A stretch of DNA of 64,000 bases from assembly GCA_009767595.1 (NCBI GenBank), contig VSDK01003991.1, positions 176,977 to 240,976 on the forward strand, read 5' to 3'. The position numbers were made by a program, and so were the translations under genes. Positions 61,701 through 64,000 of the stretch are shown here, one piece after another; positions within the stretch are counted from its first letter, which is position 1; each line of letters starts with the position of its first letter. The stretch is from Symbiodinium kawagutii (lineage: Eukaryota; Sar; Dinophyceae; Suessiales; Symbiodiniaceae). The notes beneath the pieces are model-generated. The model saw nothing but the letters and a program-made list of their open reading frames with translations, did not search any database and had not been told where the DNA came from.

Positions 61701-63685
61701 GATAACTATAGGCGCCAACCGTTCTACATGCAATTGCCCACGGACACCACCATGAAGTTTTAACATGAATGACCAAAGCAATTTGCCAATATCCAACTGT
61801 TGCAGAATCTCACCAGGGGTTCATGGCTTGAAAAGGCTGCTGCCGGATCCCCTGGTAAAACTCCAATGTTTACCATTTATTGAATGATAATTCCGCCCTC
61901 TAATCCCGAAAGCCACGAAAAAATCTGGCAGTTTGTGGCTGTAACCACCTGTAACCCACCCAGCTGGGCTGCAACCAATGGCCATAGACCACAACGGGCC
62001 GCCATCGGCCGCTGCAACGGGCCCCGTTGCCCCGTTGCGGCGTCTTCATGCCGCGGGACCCAAACGCGTACGAGCTGAGCGATGCAGGGAGGGTCACCGC
62101 GACCACGACCTGTGGAGAAGGGCAATGGAGCACTGGCAGCTGGCGAACCAAATGGTTCACACATTGGTTGGTCAAGCAACCACAGAACCGCTAAACCCCC
62201 AGTAAGGCTGTTAATGGCTATTAATTGACCTCAAAATGAATGGTTTATTTTGGTTTACCATGTTTTTTTGCAGTATATATGGTTGATGTTTGGAAGATTT
62301 GGGGGGGTGCCCGTATTTTGAGAAACACCTACCCGGAGCACTGGCAATAAGAAGCAATAAGGCTAACGGCTAACGCATTAAGGATGACGGCGAAACCAAG
62401 ACGAATCAAAAGATTGTTCATGGAACGCATTGGTGTGCTGAGTATGTGATGAACTAGCATCATGGTTTCCATATGCAGGGCTATAACAAACAATGGATGC
62501 ATGAAAACGTGGATGATCATGTGTTCGTCCAAGCCCTGATCCGTACTCATGAGCATCCATCAGCAACTCACTGTCTCTATAACTACTCGAATTGGTCAGC
62601 CATATCCTCGAACAAGTGCCTATATCCATCCTATGAATTCTTGCTTCTTAGCATTAATAGGCAGACATAACCAAACCAATTGCATAACCATCCCCATCAT
62701 TGCCGATCATATCCTCCTCTCATTGCTCCCATCCTCATTTCGACTGCTGCTTTCCACCAGTTACCACCCAACCAACCCAACCAACCCAACCAGCCTCAAC
62801 CCAGCCCCACCCCACCCAACCCACATCCACCCCCCTGACGCCCCCTGGTGGACCCCTGCCTTTGTGGCGTCGATGTTGCACGCAGGGCACGTACAAACGA
62901 TAGCCGCACAACGGCACCGAGTCCAGGTCTCCTCAGGCGCCACCAGGCGTTCATGGCATGGATCCGCAACGCCATGGGGGCCCACCAGCGGTTGCCAAAC
63001 CATCAGTGGTTGATGGGATCAACAGGGAACCACTGTTGGTGAGTTAGGAACCAGGGATCCTTGGGCTATTCAGCAAATTTGCTGTGAATCCTGGAATAAG
63101 AAGGAATGATTGTCAGATGTGATCCCTGGAAATGCATCGACTATCATCAGAGGAAGTAAGCAATTCTTTGATTTGACAAGGCAATCACAGAGCTGTTCCA
63201 CCACCAAACTCAACAACCAGGCTTATGGGTCCGCAACACAAGCAGTGGCACGAATCATGGTTACCCTGATGTTTGGTGAGTTTCTATGGTACTAGTCATG
63301 TTGCTTCGTTTGCCACAGTGGTCATTATTTCATGATCGTCACCAGTTGACAGGTACTAGTTGTTTACCATGATTGGTCATTTTGTACCGCAGTTGTTAGT
63401 TGGAAAGTGACACAAAAATGAAATGCCCATCGATAATCACTTGATATTCGCAAATATAATCACTTGAAATTCGCATCTACTTAGCTAAATATATTAGCTA
63501 CCAACCCATCTATAATCACCTGATATTCGGATATATTAGCATGAAACACCCATCTAACTAGCAATATATCAGCTACCATACCGTTAAGGCCACCAGCTCC
63601 CCCTTTAGCCCGAACGACTGGTCCCACCTTCATCGAGGCATGGCCCCTGCTTCTTCTTTCGCGAGGTTCGGGTGCTCTCAGTCTC
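43238..63685 (-). CDS. Split gene: class III nucleotide cyclase (26 exons, 5' end outside the firm chain)
   Basis: Twenty-six minus-strand exons join without a phase conflict into 563 codons plus a stop. The class III cyclase core converts ATP (or GTP) to the cyclic nucleotide. Seen in order: a helical N-terminal part (LERRRLE, QLIQHIFNKTSLALRVAEQL), GRYVPWPVVQNLL, VSLFFSDMAGFTS (first metal Asp), IVEQLVPEQTLVLLSRYFND, GVVIEFIGDAILAVFGAP (second metal Asp), RCGIHSGWVSVGNLGF, NVPAKLEELNKTYGTPNLIS, then a tail with RYYENRKFDKAEAIFREA and PPPAHWKGIW, which many cyclases with this domain order carry. The transition-state Arg of the usual VNxAxRLE is Lys here. Adenylyl versus guanylyl specificity cannot be called. 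The catalytic exons are sure. The exons above 56 kb rest on splice sites and phase only, and the start codon was not found. Confidence 0.85.
43596..43710 (-). CDS. Cyclase exon, C-terminal tail
   Basis: SHPPPAHWKGIWTLPREPNE, KDAGMAPSGRGMNPSMKQ. PPPxxWxGxWxL matches the PPPxDWDGVxxL segment that closes many cyclase proteins. Acceptor CGCCCAG|G, donor GCAG|GTAACT. Confidence 0.75.
43803..44098 (+). repeat. GAT trinucleotide microsatellite (about 296 bp)
   Basis: TGA/TGG units throughout, in the cyclase intron between exons 44699 and 43710. The poly-His, poly-Asp, poly-Met, poly-Ser and poly-Ile ORFs over it are artefacts. Confidence 0.98.
44699..44762 (-). CDS. Cyclase exon, C-terminal tail
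   Basis: ELADGASFWHLRQSFGGHEK. Acceptor TGCGCAG|GT in phase 1, GC donor AAAAC|GCGCC in phase 2. The other open frame (VSLQMGHHFGTFDKAS) would break phase. Confidence 0.65.
45550..45659 (-). CDS. Cyclase exon, C-terminal tail
   Basis: TALRYYENRKFDKAEAIFRE, ATRRLKASKPPLTCNK. The helix ALxYYxxRxFxxAxxxF is common in cyclase tails just after the catalytic domain. Acceptor GCCCAG|G, donor AAGG|GTGCGA. A CCAA tetranucleotide run lies just upstream. Confidence 0.82.
45693..45757 (+). repeat. CCAA tetranucleotide microsatellite
   Basis: About 16 perfect CCAA units, 34 bp upstream (sense) of the acceptor of cyclase exon 45550-45659. On the sense strand it reads TTGG units. Confidence 0.97.
46481..46600 (-). 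CDS. Cyclase exon
   Basis: WLPPNELFEAVESQGVGG, HPPQRQPLRYNLRDAI, AQKYT. Acceptor TTCCAACAG|C after a pyrimidine stretch, GC donor ACGCC|GCTCG in phase 2, leading into TALRYYENRKF. Confidence 0.7.
46667..46728 (+). repeat. GAT trinucleotide microsatellite
   Basis: About 20 perfect units, 67 bp upstream (sense) of the acceptor of the cyclase exon at 46600. Confidence 0.97.
46730..49163. other. Long cyclase intron with bidirectionally open unique DNA
   Basis: 47754-48095 is open on both strands (111 plus, 110 minus codons), as are shorter stretches at 46.8-47.1 and 48.2-48.4 kb. No codon bias, no family. This part lacks the AACC/GGTT word bias of the other introns. Confidence 0.4.
49164..49225 (-). 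CDS. Cyclase exon, C-terminal to the catalytic core
   Basis: LGKQEICHVCRALVPQATYN, in phase after LISE. Acceptor AAAGAG|C, GT donor AACAG|GTTGCC in phase 2. Confidence 0.6.
49752..49825 (-). CDS. Cyclase exon with the catalytic Asn
   Basis: ENANVPAKLEELNKTYGTPN then LISE. The Asn of NVPAK is the ribose-orienting residue; the usual Arg four positions later is Lys. Acceptor CGCCCAG|G, GC donor CTGAG|GCTTGC. Confidence 0.92.
50751..50835 (-). CDS. Cyclase exon
   Basis: VSIRCGIHSGWVSVGNLGFH then SRLKFGVI; R-x-G-I-H-x-G-x-V-x-V-G-N is the family block. Acceptor CTCCGAG|G, GC donor ATCG|GCCACT in phase 1. Confidence 0.92.
51473..51514 (-). CDS. Probable cyclase exon
   Basis: VVLSVEMRREISLL, 42 bp, phase 0 at both ends, with excellent splice sites (TTGCAG|G, TTTTG|GTAGGT). 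Position and phase place it between KMQRG and VSIRCGIHSG, although the sequence itself is not diagnostic. Confidence 0.55.
52119..52160 (-). CDS. Cyclase exon
   Basis: ALSCVRATLKMQRG, continuing RDH as in DHALxAVxAALxMQ. Acceptor GCTGAG|G. The donor is chosen as GC at GAGGC|GCGTC; the frame stays open for another 13 codons. Confidence 0.75.
52207..52386 (-). mobile_element. Inverted-repeat element, family A copy 4 (about 180 bp, reversed)
   Basis: Left end ATGCTATGGGTCAATAT, right end GAACTGACCCACGGCCA. Contains AACCAGGGGTACGGGGT like the other copies, plus an internal duplication of AATGGTAAATGAC. Ends 47 bp upstream (sense) of the cyclase exon acceptor at 52160. Confidence 0.65.
52934..53021 (-). 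CDS. Cyclase exon, second metal-binding aspartate
   Basis: ESCDGVVIEFIGDAILAVFG then APGKIRDH. The Asp of IGDAI is Me2. The acceptor CCTCAG|C is one of the few not followed by G; GC donor ATCAC|GCGACG. Confidence 0.93.
53189..53288. mobile_element. Inverted-repeat element, family B copy 4
   Basis: GGTTGGTGGTTGAACCACC ... ATGTTTGAAACCACCAA, with interior GAGTCAACCAACCAATTGTT as in copy 3. Located in the intron between cyclase exons 53942 and 53021. Confidence 0.6.
53870..53942 (-). CDS. Cyclase exon
   Basis: IVEQLVPEQTLVLLSRYFND then MSK; the helix after GFT in class III cyclases. Acceptor ACTGAG|GT, GC donor AAGAT|GCCGCT in phase 2. Confidence 0.85.
54402..54441 (-). CDS. Cyclase exon, first metal-binding aspartate
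   Basis: VSLFFSDMAGFTS plus one base; the Asp of FSDMAGFT is metal ligand Me1. Acceptor CCGCCAG|G, GC donor GAGCA|GCTCGG. Only 40 bp long. Confidence 0.88.
55197..55299 (-). CDS. Cyclase exon, pre-catalytic segment
   Basis: KTAIISWGRYVPWPVVQNLL then VNGVQVKTQLDERE. Cyclases of this type carry F/W-x-R-Y-V-P-x-P-V-V-x-x-L-L just before the catalytic domain. Acceptor TCCCCAG|G, GC donor CGCGAG|GCGCGG. Confidence 0.82.
55604..55677 (-). CDS. Cyclase exon, signalling helix
   Basis: VQLIQHIFNKTSLALRVAEQ then LRSC. Acceptor CCGTCAG|G, donor TGTGG|GTGGG in phase 2, giving a Gly before KTAIISW. Amphipathic helix in the position of the linker that precedes class III domains. Confidence 0.7.
56080..56545 (+). 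repeat. AACCTATATA-type and GGTTAATATAGG-type arrays
   Basis: 56080-56235 is built of AACCTATATA-like words; 56375-56545 of GGTTGATATAAGGGTTAATA-like words, roughly complementary to the first. A small GC-rich island (VTQGAEE on the minus strand) sits between them at 56.27-56.36 kb. Confidence 0.75.
57253..57279 (-). CDS. Cyclase microexon (27 bp)
   Basis: EKVEAGQLL. Acceptor CCCGCAG|G, donor CTGCTA|GTGGTA, phase 0 both sides. A further small island at 56.3 kb (VTQGAEE) could lie between this and the next exon without breaking phase. Confidence 0.45.
58284..58322 (-). CDS. Cyclase exon, start of coiled coil
   Basis: PLQLGKLERRRLE. Acceptor GCCCCCAG|C, GC donor TTGGAG|GCGACA; a GT donor (CGAA|GTGAGG) ten bases further would break phase. 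With the next two exons it forms a heptad-like helix entering the catalytic domain. Confidence 0.5.
58619..58753 (-). CDS. Upstream exon, probably of the cyclase gene
   Basis: Forty-five codons, VAISSDLAHSIVSSATYRIN, then AASTSTMSSATDEERVLRN and TTEADP. Acceptor CACTCAG|G, GC donor GATCCG|GCGAGC. Helical Ser/Ala-rich sequence of the kind found in receptor linkers. Confidence 0.55.
59159..59189 (-). CDS. Upstream microexon, probably of the cyclase gene
   Basis: RWQRAAELLG after a split Gln codon. Acceptor CCTGAG|G, donor GGGA|GTTGGG. The frame was chosen by phase; another frame (ELPSFWELGSEAERC) is open over a longer stretch. Confidence 0.35.
59315..59360 (+). repeat. Motif D copy with hairpin
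   Basis: A 13-T run, GCCCGGGCGTCC, AAA, GGACTTGCCC: GGGCGTCC and GGACTTGCCC can pair around AAA. The copy at 56598-56625 (TTTTGCCGGGGCGTCC ... TTTGCCC) has the same layout with a shorter T run. Confidence 0.65.
59682..59722 (-). CDS. Upstream exon, probably of the cyclase gene
   Basis: LVLPSAYFRAWAQ plus two bases. Acceptor GGTCCAG|T, donor CAGCA|GTGCTA. In phase with both neighbours. Confidence 0.45.
60520..60590 (-). CDS. Upstream exon, probably of the cyclase gene
   Basis: ELGVDGRPPEIIITGATREQ then LAT. Acceptor CACTAG|GA completes the Gly codon left open by the 61009 exon; donor GACG|GTGGTG in phase 0. Strong G/C third positions. Confidence 0.55.
61009..61075 (-). CDS. Upstream exon, probably of the cyclase gene
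   Basis: VQSPRRKEVIHAEPRVQIVD then TK. Acceptor GGCGAG|G, donor AAAG|GTGCCG, phase 1. Confidence 0.55.
61147..61258 (-). mobile_element. Inverted-repeat element, family A copy 5 (reversed)
   Basis: Right end GGGGTTTTGACCCACAGCCA. The interior GGCTATGGGGGTTAACAACC is shared with copy 4 almost base for base. The left terminus is not recognised and the start is approximate. Lies 72 bp upstream (sense) of the exon at 61009-61075. Confidence 0.6.
62068..62109 (-). CDS. Upstream exon, probably of the cyclase gene
   Basis: VVVAVTLPASLSSY, hydrophobic, possibly part of a membrane or buried segment. Acceptor TCCACAG|G; the GC donor TAC|GCGT was chosen for phase, and the exon could extend to about 62030. 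Confidence 0.45.
62750..62835 (+). repeat. ACCCA/ACCAA tract beside an exon
   Basis: CCAACCAACCCAACCAACCC and CCCCACCCAACCCACATCC, an AACC-type arm on the left side of the exon at 62882-62931. Confidence 0.8.
62882..62931 (-). CDS. Upstream exon, probably of the cyclase gene
   Basis: DLDSVPLCGYRLYVPC, completing a Gly codon with the previous exon. GT donor CCCTGC|GTGCAA. 14 of 16 codons end in G/C. Other frames over 62760-63003 are shadows. Confidence 0.45.
63628..63685 (-). CDS. Upstream exon, probably of the cyclase gene
   Basis: ETESTRTSRKKKQGPCLDE, basic and Ser/Thr rich. Textbook AG|G acceptor (CATCGCAG|G) and GT donor (GAAG|GTGGG), phase 1. Link to the cyclase is by strand and phase. 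Confidence 0.55.
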
Positions 63686-64000
63686 CTGCGATGCGGCAGA
63701 TCAGGTTCAATCAGCTCGGCTGTAGGACCAGTAATGGATCATTAACTGGGTAAACATGACCATTACTGGTGAATTCATGTTGATTGAATAACTCAACTAG
63801 TAATGGATCATTCAAGCAACTCAACTAGTAAGTAGTGAATCAACTCCTCTAGTACCTAGAGTTACTGATCATCTTTACCCAGAGTTGATTCATGATCATG
63901 TTTACCCAGATCATGTAGGACCAACAGCTTAGTAACTGGCAGATCAGCCCGAGTAACGCATCTTGATTCGACCAATGTTGGTTATTGACTCAATGACCAA
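63686..64000. other. Intron-like DNA at the right edge
   Basis: CTAGTAATGGATCATT and TTTACCCAGAT words repeated loosely; no exon recognised. Confidence 0.6.

Noticed and set aside
1-64000. Bacterial or organellar origin
   Set aside because: No operon-like ORFs, no Shine-Dalgarno-linked genes, no rRNA/tRNA; recognisable proteins require splicing.

Overview
The window looks like nuclear DNA of a dinoflagellate, most likely a member of the Symbiodiniaceae. The clue is gene structure. Recognisable proteins are cut into exons of about 27-135 bp that lie hundreds of bases to about 3 kb apart. Nearly all acceptors read AG|G, and roughly half of the donors are GC rather than GT. Exons appear as short GC-rich islands in a low-complexity sea of GGTTGATGG-type and AACCATCAACC-type words. 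All calls were made by eye from reading frames, splice sites and remembered protein families; no alignment was run. Almost every long open reading frame in the window is a shadow frame, because exons are too short to show up as ORFs.

Three split genes can be reconstructed, all on the minus strand. (1) 18788-7187: a plastid-type soluble glycerol-3-phosphate acyltransferase. Fourteen exons join in phase into 343 codons and a stop, including the NHQTEAD catalytic motif and VAPSGGRDR. Weaker upstream exons (to about 21.2 kb) may supply the targeting presequence. (2) About 33.7-28.6 kb: a PDZ-domain protein whose domain is spread over five exons (QFDIFLVR, GTLGIDVDLIDG, EWNRTNPSLA, DRIVKVNG, ELVEAQAAALLF). 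Its upstream part may reach 43 kb. (3) At least 63.7 kb to 43.2 kb: a class III nucleotide cyclase. It has an N-terminal coiled coil, a full catalytic domain (FFSDMAGFT, FIGDAILAVFGAP, RCGIHSG, NVPAKLEELNKTYG) and a C-terminal tail (RYYENRKFDKAEAIF, PPPAHWKGIW). All 26 exons are phase-compatible. Fragments of a further minus-strand gene occupy 1.4-3.7 kb.

The most striking feature is how the non-coding DNA is arranged. Going left to right on the plus strand, exons tend to sit where AACCATC-type sequence ends and GGTTGATGG-type sequence begins. Each intron therefore starts with GATGGTT-type words and ends with AACCATC-type words on the sense strand, so its two halves are degenerately complementary. 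The same words make up a perfect decamer satellite with a 120-bp higher-order repeat (23.4-24.5 kb) and the termini of short inverted-repeat elements. At least three families of roughly 85-180 bp elements occur, several of them close to splice sites. A seven-copy motif TTTTTTGCC(C/A/G)GGGC always points the same way.

No rRNA, tRNA, CRISPR array, bacterial operon or telomere repeat was seen. Orientation and frame of the exon islands between about 32 and 43 kb remain partly unresolved, because both strands read as plausible protein there.
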